64,000 nt of DNA, from contig CAKAKS010000038.1 in assembly GCA_916700875.1 (NCBI GenBank), positions 10,583,719 through 10,647,718 of the forward strand, written 5' to 3'. Both the position numbers and the translations under genes were made by a program. The notes under the pieces were generated by a model that did no database searches, was not told the DNA's origin, and saw nothing but the letters and a program-made list of their open reading frames with translations. This DNA comes from Sebastes aleutianus. Its lineage: Eukaryota > Chordata > Actinopteri > Perciformes > Sebastidae. This document shows positions 1 to 11,634 of the stretch, piece by piece. How positions within the stretch are numbered: position 1 is the first letter of the stretch; every line of letters begins with the position of its first letter.

Positions 1-985
1 TTCTTAAGGAAGTATTGTACTTTTCTATTAAAGATAGACAGCTTTATTGATCCCCGTGGGGAAATTTGATTGCCACCAAGTAAGACAACAACAAACAAAC
101 AACAAAAACACAGTATTTACAATACGGCAATAAATAAATAACATCATAAGAAGCCCTTTGAGACATAATCAACAGCTGAGAGGTACCATGGATCTAGGCC
201 ATATCTAAAAATGTTCATTAAAAAAATCTGACCGCTGCTGGAACAAAAGACCTAGTCTTACAAAACTACATTTATTTGACAGTTACTAGTTAATTTGCAG
301 ATTGTTTCCAGATGTCACATACAAAATATGGTCATTTTAGATTAAAGATTAAACCACCTTGACCAGATGCAAATATTAAAATTATGCTTATGCATAATAA
401 ATCAATACTATGAGAGGCCATACTTTTACTTTTTCATTTTGGGGTAGGTTTACACTGTGGTATTTTCACCATTATTTTACTGAAGTAAAGGATTTGAGTC
501 TTCCTTTCACCACTGCAATCTAAATATAAAATAAATAATAATAATATATATATAATAATAATAACCACAGACTCCAATTCTCTTTAATATGTGTTTGGAT
601 TCTGATTTCAGATATATAAAGGTGTTAACTTAAACGTGCTTATCACAGACAAAACAGTTAACAGACTCTAATTTTAAAGAAAAAGAGAGCCAGATGATGA
701 AATCGATGTGCACACTGGAGCAACCTGAGTAGAAGGGTTTGTCCAGTCTGGTAAGTACCACAGTGCAAATATAACTCTGCAGACGTGTCAGTGTGCAGCT
801 GGTCCTGCTATAGCCTCTCCCCCTTCTGAGTATATATATATATGTGTACACGCATGCATCTTGAGGGGTTAGGTTCACACATGAAGCTGTATTATTATTA
901 TAAACCAGAGGGAAGGATCTTCGCTGCTCATCACCTGCTACTTTCACCTGCGTGCGTCAATCAAGCTCTTGACATCACACTCTCT
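1..985. other. Intergenic DNA upstream of pbxip1
   Basis: No credible coding exon was seen on either strand. Around 40-72 is a stretch of the type ttattgatccccgtgggg, which resembles the antisense 3' tail of a fish LINE. There are short AT-rich simple repeats near 530-560 and a (TA)n run near 832-842. The short reading frames here lack splice context or family resemblance. Confidence 0.5.
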
Positions 986-990
986 TACCT

Positions 991-1222
991 GATTGGTCCA
1001 GCGTCGGTTCAGGGGGCGGGAGCTACGTGGCTTGTGCTGGAATCCAATTGGACGAGAGGCATCTTCTACCTGATTGGTTAATTCTCGGTTCAGGGGGCGG
1101 GAGCTAAGTAGCCTTTTCTGAAATCCCATTGGACGAGAGGCGCCTTATACCTGATTGGTCCAGCCTCGGTTCAGGGGGCGGGACTTACGCAGGCTGTGCT
1201 GAAATCTCATTGGACGAGAGGC
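991..1222 (+). promoter_or_regulatory. Triplicated 81-bp CCAAT/GC-box promoter array of pbxip1
   Basis: Three tandem units start at 991, 1072 and 1153, exactly 81 bp apart; the last is partial. Each unit opens with GATTGG (an inverted CCAAT box). It then has GGGGGCGGG, a GC/Sp1-type box, at 1012, 1093 and 1174, and a second ATTGG at 1047, 1128 and 1209 followed by gacgagaggc. That makes six CCAAT-type and three GC boxes in about 225 bp. NF-Y and Sp/KLF factors are the known binders of such motifs. The array ends just before the inferred first exon of pbxip1 and there is no TATA box, so a TATA-less housekeeping-type promoter is the natural reading. Activity is inferred, not shown. Confidence 0.8.
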
Positions 1223-1229
1223 GCGTTGT

Positions 1230-1601
1230 TCGACGTGACGCAGCTTGGAATTCCCAAAGTTCCCAAGTTCACTGGAAGAGAGAGGAGCGTTTACTTAAAA
1301 AACAACACGTTTTGAAGGGAAAAACAGCAAACAACTGAGGTGTTTAACAAGTTTGGTAAATAATCTTCTCTGTGTTTGATGTGATAAGAGTCTAGCAGGT
1401 GTTTTTAAAGCGTTCCCGAGCAGCTGGGCCCTGTGAGAAGGCGGAAGAAGAGGTGGGAATACTCAGCCTGCCATCCTTTGTTTACCATGATGACTGAGCT
1501 CTGAACTGCTGTTGCTACGACAACTATTAGCCTCCTTAATGCTGTGTGTCTTAAATATATACATGTGTATGTTAAACTGAAGCTAATAGTGTTGTCGACA
1601 G
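1230..1601 (+). other. pbxip1 non-coding exon 1 (approximate start)
   Basis: A strong donor, ACAG|GTGAGT, puts the exon end at 1601. The transcript start is not visible but should lie just 3' of the CCAAT/GC array. No reading frame joins the pbxip1 frame, so it is taken as 5'UTR spliced to the acceptor at 2098-2099 (ctgcag), where exon 2 begins at 2100. Confidence 0.5.
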
Positions 1602-1812
1602 GTGAGTATTAACGTTTGTTTGCTTCGTGTCTGCATCAATGACCATTTTTGGTCATTTTAATTGCCAACACAGATTTGACTGGATGTGAATGAATGATGA
1701 AAACAAGCTGTTTATTCTGATTAAATCCTTTTTTTTAGCTACGCAGCAGTATATTATGGATGCCAACACACCGTTACATAACTTGTATCAACGACAATCT
1801 GGTCTTTATCCC

Positions 1813-1815
<3 letters not shown>

Positions 1816-1843
<28 letters not shown>
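1816..1843 (+). repeat. (TG)n microsatellite
   Basis: About 14 uninterrupted TG dinucleotides in intron 1 of pbxip1; a likely length-polymorphic site. Confidence 0.9.
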
Positions 1844-2157
1844 AGCTCCCAATCTGCACAAGTGTGTCCTCTTAGACTACTGTTTGCATAGTCACCATCA
1901 AAAAATATTGCAGAAAATGAGTCATTTTGTGTGCATGTTCAGAGCTGTGCATATTTGACATTTAGCCTACCTATATTGACACTAATAACCAGTCAGATTA
2001 TTACATCTAGATGCATGTTAACTCCCCACAAGACATGATGTGTAGTGTATGCATGCATGAGGGATGTTCAGTGAAAGACATTTCTGTCGTCGTCTGCAGA
2101 AAAGCCAGAAAGCTGAGTGTGCAACGTGCTGTGCCCACGTTGAGCCTGAAGAGGGCG

Positions 2158-5100
2158 ATGTCTGACAACAGCAACAGCACAGGCAGCAGCAGTGGCTCCT
2201 CGACCAACAGCTGGACCCTCCTCTCCCCAGAGGTAGGTTTATTTGTTTATTTTGTTTATTTTGTTTATTTGTTTTGCACAATTTAAGACTATACAACATA
2301 ACAAACAAATAAATAAATGAATGATATAGGCAAGGCAAGGCAGCTTTATTTTTAGAGCACATTACAGCAACTGGGCAATTAAAAGTGCTTTACATAAACA
2401 TTCAAGAACATTGCGACAAATTGCAAAAGAACATTAAGACATAATTAAAACAGTTATAAAAACATTAAATATTAGAAAATAAAAACAAGCTAAAAATAAA
2501 AATTTGGATCAAAGCTAAAATAGAGTATAACACACAAGAGTAAAAGTTATAGTGCAGTATAAGATCATTATTTGGTTTAATAAAAGGCAGCAGCAAACAA
2601 GAAAGTTTCAAGCTTTGATTTAAAAGAACTCAGAGTTGTTCCAAATATTTGGTGCATAAAAACTGAACGCTGCTTCTGCATGTTTAGTTTTGACTCTGGG
2701 GGACACTAAGCAGACCTGATCCAGATGACCTGAGAGGTCTGGATGGTTCATACAAGTGCAGGAAGAGGCAAAAAAAAAAACACTGGGCTTATCTGAAGCC
2801 TCCACCTAGAGACAAGATTAATATGAAGAAATAATATGACTAAATAATAGTGATAACAAACAATTAGGACAAGATATATATAAAATAACAACAATAACAA
2901 TACAGTAAATATATCAAAAAAGTCAAATGTGTGTGTGTTGCGTGGAAGTGTATGGTTAGTGTTTGTGAGGAGAATGTTGATTTATATATCTATAAAGGCT
3001 TCTGGGCAATCGTAACCAAACAACATTGTGAGTGGGGAAAAATAAAAAATATAAAAACAGATACATGGACAACATGGGGAAAAGCAATTACAAGACAGCA
3101 ATTAAATGACCGTTTAAGCGACTTTTGAAACATTTGACAGATGAACAGTTTATTGATAGATGTGAAAAGCTACTCCATAATTTGGTTCCCCTAAATCTTA
3201 TCGTAAATTGACCTCTACTAGTGAGGAATTTAGGAGGATGAAGATCTAGAGATTGACGGGTTGAGTAAGAATGGATCTGTGAATTTGTTTTAAAATAGGT
3301 CTTGAACTGCTCAGGAATATTCCCACCAGAAAGTATCTTGTAAATAAAAACACATATTTTAGAAATCTTGATATCATAAATAGTAAGAATGACAGACAAC
3401 CAGCTCAGGAGACTGAAACTTGAAGTTCTCTCTAGGCTATGCCTGGATATAATTTGGAGGGTAGTTATGTTCCTTGCTCATAAATAGAAAGGTCCTTTAA
3501 AATATTGCATGTCTGTACTTGCACACCTAAGCCTCCCACAATGCTAAAATTGTGGCAAATCTTTTTCAACTCTGTGTGTACTGTAGGTGTTAATGTAAGC
3601 TTTTGTAGGAAGATTAATCTCCATGCATATTCTGACTCCACAGGAAGCTGCTGTTGAGAATGTCGGGCCGGTGGATGACGGCACCGAGAGCCTGGGTGAC
3701 GCCCCAAGTCTCTCTGAGGATGTGACAGGTATTGACAAGTCTGAGGCTACTGGCTCGGGTTGTGAAATGAATCAACATTTATAAGGCATAACAGGTTGCT
3801 TTTTTTTTTCTTTGATTGATATTTTTAGATTTGACATTGTGTGAATGTTGTTTCAGGAGCTGCTGCGAGTGACATTCCAGTAGAAACTGTCCTGTCTGAA
3901 GAAGGCCATCAGGTTGGTACACAGTAAACTAAGCATTAATCCAGTGAAGGCATAAATTAGACAATTAAACAACGTCAAAATCCCCCTACAGCATATTTAC
4001 CTTGTTATAACCAGCCTGATGTAGACAACGTGACAATAAAACATTTCTAGCACAGGTGCAGTGAAGTTTGACAGAACACTTCTCAGATCTATAACATCAA
4101 ATTTATATAACCCACCTTTGTTACCTGTACTTCAGAATCAAGAAGCTCCTTCTGCAGTTAACATTTTGCACCCGTATGTTTAATAACCACACAGGGTGAA
4201 ATGTGGAGGTACACTGAAAGTAGCCTCAGTAGAGTGTGATGTGTTTTCTAGGGCTGCAACTAACGATTATTTTCATTGTTGATTAAGCTGTCGATTATTT
4301 TCTCGATTAATCGATTAGTTGTTTGGTCTATAAAATGGTGAAAAGTGTTAGATCAGTGTTTCCCAAAGCCTGTCATAGAGGAGTAAAGAAACCAGAAAAT
4401 AATCACATTTAAGAAGCTGGAATCAGAGAATTTTTACTTTTTTTTCTTCAAGAAATTATTCAAACCGATTAATAGATTATCACAATAGTTGGCGATTACT
4501 TTAATAGTTAATAAATAATCGATTAATCGTTGCAGCTCTAGTGTTTTCAGTAAGGTGACTGGAATACTGCCTCAGTCTCATTGGCGGCACCAGGGAGGGG
4601 CTGGGGTTTATTTCTGTGGTCTATTTATCATTTTTATTGTTTAATTCCTTAGAATACATTTTATTGAGTGTGTTTGTGAGAGTCAAAGTGTGCTTGCACA
4701 TGAGTTTCTGGTTAGTTAGGAGGAGAGAAAAAGTCATAGAACGCATCTGAAATCCACAGTGCCTGGAGCACAATGGACAACGGGTGTTAGCTATTAAAAC
4801 TAAACTACACTGTCATCACAAACAAAGCATTATTTATTTACATTTATCAATCAGAGCATTCACGATAATCACTCAAAATCAACAGGGGGAGGCGCATAGA
4901 AACAGCTGTTTACACTAGTCTCGCTCTCTCGTTGAACACCACGGTCAGTCATTAACACTATGCAATGCTCATTCATATAACAATTTATGGAAGGGAATAC
5001 TGTTGATTCATTGGTTGAGGTGTTGGTAGGCAGTATGAGTTTGATCTCAGAATCTGAGACGGAATTGTGCACAAACCTGCCTGTTGCTTGCTGCTGGTGT

Positions 5101-8100
5101 GCAAGCCCTGTCATAATTGAGGCATAATTGTGTGAAATTTTATGTTGAGGTGTGTTTGCGTAGGCAGGCTTGTGAACCTTACATCTACATCCCTTGAGCT
5201 GAATATGCCGCCTTGTTTTTAACACAGAATGACATTGTAACTTTCGCGAAGCAGGTACAGCGTGTGTGGGCCAGGGGTAGAAATTAAATCGAAATTAAAC
5301 ACGGCACATTAATGGGAAACCCTAAATTTCAGAGCACCCTCCCCTGATAAGTGGAGCAACCCCATTAAACCAGCAAAAGAACATTTCTGGCGCCACCACT
5401 GCTCAGTCTTAATAAGCCAGTGCCTACGCCCAATATAATTTGAGAAGTTAAGACCTGTTCTTTTGAAATCATCACTCTGAGCAGCATAGGAAGTAATTAA
5501 ATGAAAGAGAAGTACTGTAGACAATACAGGCTGAGGGAAAATGGATGCGCTTAAAAAAAATCATGGCACTTTATCTCAAAATAACAGCTTGATTGCAATG
5601 AAGGTCACAGAAAGGATGATATAAATGTATTCACAGATAACTTTACTGCCCTAATTTCTAGGTGTGTCAAGAGACCTCTCCGGAGTCCAGTGAGGGTCCC
5701 ATCCCGTCTAGTCCAACCCGGATGAGTCCCCTCCCACCCAGCCCTCTTGATCCTCTTGATCCTCTTGATCCTCTTGATCCTCTTGATCCTCTAGACCTTG
5801 ACCTGGAGAGTCAGCCTCCAGTCATCCATGACATTGTAACCAGCTCCCCCAGTGACAACGAGCCCCTGGGAGCCACACCCTTCGTCACCAACATTGATAT
5901 GGGGGCTCCATTTGATATTCCTGCTGCTGATCTCCTGTCAGCCGAGCCTGAGGAGTTCTGCTCTGCTCCTCCTCTGACCGAGATCCCCATCACTACAGAA
6001 CAAGCGCTTGATACGCCTGCTGATATCGGGCTGCTTCGCGGGGAGAGTCCTGTCCTCACTGCTGAACCTGAGGTCAACATCCCTACAGAGACCCTCACAG
6101 CCACTGATGCTCCCTCTCATGTTGAAGCCGATATCGACTTCGTTCCAGAGAGCGCAGAGCCACCGAGTCAAATCCCAGAGAGCCTGGTGACAGAAAGCCC
6201 CATCGATGACAGTCCTGCACCAGAGACTGTTGGTTCAGTGGAGGCAGAGAAGGAGGAAGAGGAGGAGGAGGAGATGAAGGAGGAGATGGAGCCTTCTGAG
6301 ACAGTAACTCAGTATGAGAGAGAAGAAGAAGGTATGGGATCAATCTACACGAATACTTATGATGATTCAAGCATGATAAATCAGGCAATAGACAAACATT
6401 CCCAAATGTTCCCAAACATACCAACATTCCCAGTTAGAGAGGATGAAAAGTAGAGCAAGACGGCGTTTGCCTGGGGCTCCAAAATCACTCAAATCTGCCC
6501 CTGTCTGCATCTAAGTGTTGGACAAGCCAACATCCCCATCCTCATGCTTTGCTACTAGCTGGACAAGAGCAAAAAAACAACAATAGAAACCATAATAGTA
6601 TAACAAAACAATTTCCAGACAGGAAGGATATAATGAAACAAGAAAATGCCATAGAAGAAAACAAGTGAAACAAATATTTCCTCTCAATCTCTGTTTATTG
6701 TGTACAGTTTGTGTACAGCTCTAGTGGAATAATACATGGCTCCAGATGTGCTGTGTGGTAATATGACTGGACACAAACTGATTTGAGAATATGCACCATA
6801 TAAGTACAATATCGGCTGAAATAATGAGGCCTTTAATCTAGATTTGGCAGAGGCCTCCTCCTCAAGACAGAGGCCTCGATATCAGGTAATAAAGCAGAAC
6901 CTGTTTTAAGGCCCTTATCATTCCAGTTTATACTGTAGAAGCGCTTAAACCCCAAACAAAGTTACGATTTGTCATATTACCACAAACAAGCTACAACACA
7001 ATGAACTTGGGTTTTTTGTGGGCCCCTGGGGGGTTCTTAGGCCCCGCTGGTAACACAGCCTTGTGCAATGTAAGCGGTTTACCGCTCTTTGAAATCAGCA
7101 CTAGTCAATAGAAGCAGAAAATGAGAAGGCTCTTGCAGAAGAATTGGTTAACATGTTTCTTGTCTGTGTCACGCCAGCATCTGGAAAGTGATTTATCAGT
7201 GTGACAGGAAGGCGAACACCCCGCTGAGAAAATGAAGAAACACCCATGCATGAAATTACTGTTGTAATTTAGTGAGGAAAATGTCATCCATTTCCACGAG
7301 CAGCACTGACTTCTTTCTGTTTGCACACTGTTGTTTTGTATTCCCTTAGATTTTGGTATTTTGCTTGAGGCAGCCTGCCAGTAGATAATTATGATTCCTG
7401 ACACTTTTGTAGTCAAAGATGTCGAGGTGATTTGTTGAATTGACTCTGGGCCACAGTTGAAATACACATGGTTTAACTTTAAGCTCGGTGTCATTTCTCA
7501 ACAATACATTGTAAAATGTGACGGTCCTCTGCTGCGTTGCTTTTTCATGTCTCAGTATGTCTTCTTCCTCTTGTTATATTTCTCCCTCCCGTAGTAGCAT
7601 CCAGCAGCTTCGATATTGGCAACATAAGCGGCGTTGGTGACACAAGCGGCTTTGACGAAGGACTGAGGAGGAGGAATGTCCCGAGGACATCAGATGAGGA
7701 GGACGAGGAAGAGGAAGTGGAGTTCAGGCTGGCCGAGAAGAAGGAGGAAAAGCCGTGGTTCTCCTTGAACAAATGCATTGTGGGTTCTCTGATCCTGCTC
7801 TTCTTAGGTTCCCTCTTCCTCTCAGGTGAGTTCCTCTAGCACACAACTGAGCCTGCTCGCTTGCTTCTGCTTTTCATCGTCCGACACAGTAAGAGGCACT
7901 ACTTCTGCTCACAGTCACAGTCATTAACAGTAAGACTGAAATCATGTTTATCGTATTTATTACCTAATAACTATGCTTATGTTATCTGAGGATCTGTGCA
8001 CCTGTTTACACCTGTCGTAACCACTGTCAAAAATTTGCACATTTGCTAATTTGACAATGTCAGTATTTACAAATTACATAATCACATTTATTCGCAGCTG

Positions 8101-11100
8101 TCAGCAGTAGATAGATGTCTGTTTTTAGATCTTGTTGACTAAGCTCTACTATGTCAACAGGTTTCCTCTATGACCTGGATAATGGTAGGTCCAGTACTAC
8201 AGATGAGACAGCAGTGTAAGCTTCTGCGCTAGCTGGCTAACGCTCAATAGCTCATCCAAGCACTTATCTGGCCTGACACTTCATGCAGCGGCAGCAGAAA
8301 ATTGCAAATAACACGCATTCTGAATGGTACAATAACACTCTTCATCACGGTTATGAAGGACTCACTGGATGTTGAGGGGAAACTTAAACCACTGCTGGCA
8401 ATTTGCTTGCAAGATATCTCTTTTAAATAAACAGTTTCTGTGTACAGGTAGTGCCTGAGCTCATAGAATGCCCTTTCACAACAAAGGTATCTTATATATG
8501 CGGTTGTAAGACATCTTGGCAGCCGTGTGTCAATAAGAATGCCTGTTGTAAGACTGGATATGAAAGATGTGTTGTTTTCTTATCTGACAGGTGACTTTGA
8601 CGCCTCTGAACTGAGTGATGGAGAACAAAGCCAGGTCTGTTCCTGCCGTCTCTCACTCCACTCAACTCAATCTCAGTGTCTATACTGTAGTGAGTCTTAA
8701 AACTTAAAAGACACATGCTAAATAAGATTATTTAAAAGTATGTGTTTTATTCATTTGCCAATGATTTTTCAATCCAGGACTGGCTTAGCAGTGATCCACA
8801 GGATATGAAAGAGCTATTGGATAAACTGACACAGGAAAACCAGCAAATCGCTGAGCTAGAGGCTCAACTACAGGTCAGTATACCGGTTACATTGATGCTA
8901 AAGATGTCATTTTATCATTTCATGATGATCTAATGCACTGCAATATATAGACAGCATGTTTTCAATAAACATTTTTTGATTATTGTCCAAGATGTGCACA
9001 TCCTGGCTTTGACAACAGCACTTGTCTGCATTGTGATCTTCGCTATTTTTCTTTATTTGTTTAGTCTCAGAGAGAAGAACTCGACTCAGCACTGACAGCA
9101 GTCGCAGCGAGCGGTGATGAAAAGGGTAAAGCAGATCTGGAAAAAGAAAACGTGAAGTTGAAGGAAGAGCTGTCATCTCTGCCCGAGCTGAAGACAGAGC
9201 TGGAGAGTCTGAGGTCCAGGGTGACCGAACTCAGCCAGCTCACAGGTATGATGAAGTGAATCACATCATTTAATGTAAATCTGGGCTGTTATATTTTGAT
9301 TTCAGTTAAAGGGACTCTCTGTAAGAATCAGAAATTACTTGTTTTACACTGACACGTGTGGCCGTTAAGTCAACGAAATATAATTGAATAATATCAATTA
9401 TCTTAGTTTGGATAGTGGTTGTAGTGATTCCGTCTGGAGGTCTACCAAGAATAGCTACATGAGGGGATGGGGGGGAATTTAATCGGGGCACGACCAGAAC
9501 ATACGAGTCAGATCACAGGGGGCTTGTGAGCATCTATCATCTAATCGATCTGGGTAAAACTTGGAGAGTTTAGCCTTACTATAATGGAGTCTATGTATCC
9601 CCTTATACTGTATAAGGCTGAGCCTGGCACAGCTGGAGGATGAGTTGACAGCTCTGAGGGCAGCTCTGAGTGGACTCATCCACTGGTGATAAGAGGTCAT
9701 AGAAGTAGGAGATGTGGCCCTTGGGTAAGGTTCTGGCTTTAAGCACCAAGTCTATGCCTGTTGGGGGTGGGATCTGGGGGAACTGGGGGGAGTGAGTTCT
9801 AGCAAAATTACGTAGCTTAAAGTATCTAAAAAATTCAGAGCTCCCTAAACTGAAAGCAACACGCAATTGATGGAAGCTGGTAAACAGGTTGTCTGTATAC
9901 AAGTTTTCCAGGCAGTGGATGCCTTTCCTCTCCAGCGAGGTAAATCTAGGATCAATTCCAGCTGGTAAGAACAGATGATTATGGCACATAGGGGTCGCCT
10001 GAGGAAGAGTAAGCCATCCAAAGCGCCGCCTAATCTGTGCCCAAATTTTTAGAGTGCCGATAACGATGGGGTTAGACGTGTATTGCGAAGGGGAGAGGGG
10101 CAGGGTGCTACAAGCCAGGGCTTGAAGTGAGGAGGAAGAGCAGGAGTCAGCCTCAATCTGATACCAACTGCCACAAGATAGAGTGAACCAAAGCATGATC
10201 TTGTGCGCGTTGGTTGCCCAGTAATAACCAAGGAGGTTAGGTAAACAGCCCGCCCAGCGACCTGTTCATCTGTAGAAGTGTTCTACCAATTCTCGCGTGC
10301 CTACCGGCCCAGATGAATGAAGATATAACACTGTCAACAGAGTTAAAAAACGATCTAGGTAGACAGATAGGAAGACACTGAAATATATACAAGTACCTAG
10401 GTGAGATGTTCATTTTGATAGTCTGTACCCTTCCCCACTAAATAGAGCGGTAGATGGCTCCACCTCTGTAAATCAGAGAAGGTCTCATTTTTAGGTTAGG
10501 TTACAACCTGTTCACACATTGGCAATAAAAAACGTTTATACGTGTAAAAACCCATTTTAACTTTGATTTCTTGAATCCTTCACAGCTGATCAAGAAATGC
10601 CCCCTGCTACCTCGAGCTCAGCCCCTCAGCCCGGTGACAAAGATGGTCAGAGCGACCAGAAAGCAGCTGGACCTGAGAAGAGGAAGGACACACATGAGGG
10701 AGGACAGCTGAAGGAAGAACTCCAGAGGCAGAAAGGTCTCCTGGAAGAGAGCAAGAAGAGGCTGCAGGGGATGAAGAAAGATGGGGGCGACAGGAGACGA
10801 GTGAGGGACAGTTTGGAGGAGATCCAGAAGAAGCTTTCTGAACAAGTGGAGAGGTGGGGGAAGAAGAAGCCGCAGGAAACCAAGTGGAAAGGGAACAAGG
10901 GCAAAAGTAGCGACCACTGGAAGAAAGACGAAAAGAAAGAGTGGAGAGGAGAGAAAGACTGGAAGCACGGCAAGGAGGGAGGATGGAGAGACAAAGAGGA
11001 GAAAAAGGAGAAGGAGTGGAAGTCCCAGAAGCAAAACTCTCACAAAGAGGCCTGGAGGAAACACCAGGACGATTGGGAGAAGAAGAAGGACGAGCGCAGA

Positions 11101-11634
11101 GTGGACAGAGAGGAGAGGAGGAAGGAGAAACCGTGGCACAGCGAGCCTGGTAAGAACTCCCACGACCATCATCATCAGCACCAGCATCAGCACCACCACC
11201 ACCACCAGCAGCCCCGCCAACCTCACCAGCACAAGCACAGCGACTTCTGGAGAGACCAGGAGCAGAAGCTCAGGCGCAACATCCGCCCCCAGCTGGGCTG
11301 CACCTCCGTGGAGGAGTGCGCCGCCAAGGAGGGGCTCTACCCGGTGGAGCTGCCCGAGTTCGAGGAGCTGCTGGAGGGCTACCTGAGCAAGCTCGAAGGC
11401 TCCTCACCCGAGAGCAAGGACAAGATCAGGAAGCTGACCGCCGAGTTCTTCGAGGACAGCGGCTTCATCCACGACAGGGTTCTTTTCAGCGACTTCGCCG
11501 AGGACGTGGCGGACATCCTGGAGGACATGGTGGACGTTTTGGAGGACGGCGGGCGCGGGGACGACGACTCCCTGGAGGAGGAGATGGAGGAGTTTGAACG
11601 GGAAGCCCTGTGGAAGTTCGCCGCCACAGTTTAA
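2158..11634 (+). CDS. pbxip1: Pre-B-cell leukemia transcription factor-interacting protein 1 (HPIP), 10 coding exons, 836 aa
   Basis: PBXIP1 binds PBX homeodomain proteins and estrogen receptor and also associates with microtubules. Coding exons: 2158-2232, 3644-3728, 3857-3912, 5662-6331, 7595-7825, 8161-8184, 8591-8634, 8778-8873, 9065-9245, 10586-11634. All junctions are GT-AG, the phases agree and the sum is 2511 nt. Family marks: an acidic Ser/Pro-rich N-terminal half, one hydrophobic segment at about 356-372 (CIVGSLILLFLGSLFLS), a heptad-rich coiled coil (LLDKLTQENQQIAELEAQL), a Lys/Trp-rich charged region, a His-rich stretch, and a C-terminal domain from about 721 (RPQLGCTSVEECAAKEGL) that matches the human C-terminal region. 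The ATG at 2158 starts MSDNSN and lies in the exon just after a short 5'UTR. Human PBXIP1 has 731 residues; the extra length is mostly the large acidic exon 4 and the basic last exon. The product is clear; which fish paralogue it is cannot be told. Confidence 0.9.
2335..3400 (-). mobile_element. Antisense LINE remnants (CR1/L2-like), two fragments
   Basis: In intron 2 of pbxip1. The minus strand of about 2620-2760 encodes AFSFYAPNIWNNS, and 3090-3400 encodes a stretch ending RGTKLWSSFSHLS. Both resemble the 'A/G-P-K-LWNSLP' motif near the C-terminus of CR1/L2-type LINE ORF2. The sequence near 2335-2480 (ggcagctttatttttagagc and following) resembles a common fish LINE tail. Both are 5'-truncated and frame-broken. 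The family assignment comes from memory of these motifs. Confidence 0.55.
4249..4540. mobile_element. hAT-type MITE with 8-bp target duplication
   Basis: The left end TAGGGCTGCAAC and the reverse complement of the right end (TAGAGCTGCAAC) match at 11 of 12 positions. The direct flanks gtgttttc (4241-4248 and 4541-4548) are an exact 8-bp target duplication, typical of hAT transposition. The 292-bp interior is AT-rich with no coding capacity. It lies in intron 4 of pbxip1. Confidence 0.85.
4570..5660. other. Remainder of pbxip1 intron 4
   Basis: No exon-like segment was seen. Short stretches such as tggcggcacc (near 4585) and ctggcgccacca (near 5390) look like worn inverted ends of an unidentified repeat. 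The minus-strand frame at 4869-5225 matches nothing I recognise. Confidence 0.35.
5744..5793 (+). repeat. Coding 9-bp minisatellite (Leu-Asp-Pro repeats)
   Basis: Five near-perfect copies of cctcttgat plus a diverged last copy inside pbxip1 exon 4, encoding consecutive Leu-Asp-Pro triplets. The unit is a multiple of three, so copy-number change stays in frame. Confidence 0.9.
6332..7594. other. pbxip1 intron 5
   Basis: Bounded by the donor GAAG|GTATGG and the acceptor at 7591-7597. No mobile element end or conserved frame was recognised. The acceptor reads gtagtag, a tandem NAG-type site. Confidence 0.5.
9420..10500 (-). mobile_element. Antisense LINE-1-type ORF2 3' fragment
   Basis: It fills intron 9 of pbxip1 in antisense. 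Read on the minus strand it encodes, with frame breaks, LVGRVQTIKMN, SFIWAGRHARI, KGIHCLENLY and SSEFFRYFKLRNFAR. These match in order the post-catalytic region of L1-clade ORF2 ('LVGRI..IKMN', 'SFIW..K', 'KGI..L.DL', 'FFRYLQIRHF'). The fragment lacks the upstream reverse transcriptase and endonuclease and is dead. The longest frame, 9603-10196 on the minus strand, is part of this element and not a host gene. Confidence 0.75.

Noticed and set aside
842..1338. Short open frames across the promoter array
   Set aside because: They span the CCAAT/GC repeats and contain no recognisable protein pattern; they are open because the 81-bp unit is divisible by three.
9603..10196. 197-residue minus-strand open frame inside pbxip1
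   Set aside because: Its sequence matches the C-terminal part of an L1-type ORF2; it is part of a truncated LINE lying antisense in the intron.
10618..11238. Long Leu/Val-rich minus-strand frame
   Set aside because: Complement of the Lys/Glu/His-rich last exon of pbxip1; no splice signals or start context of its own.
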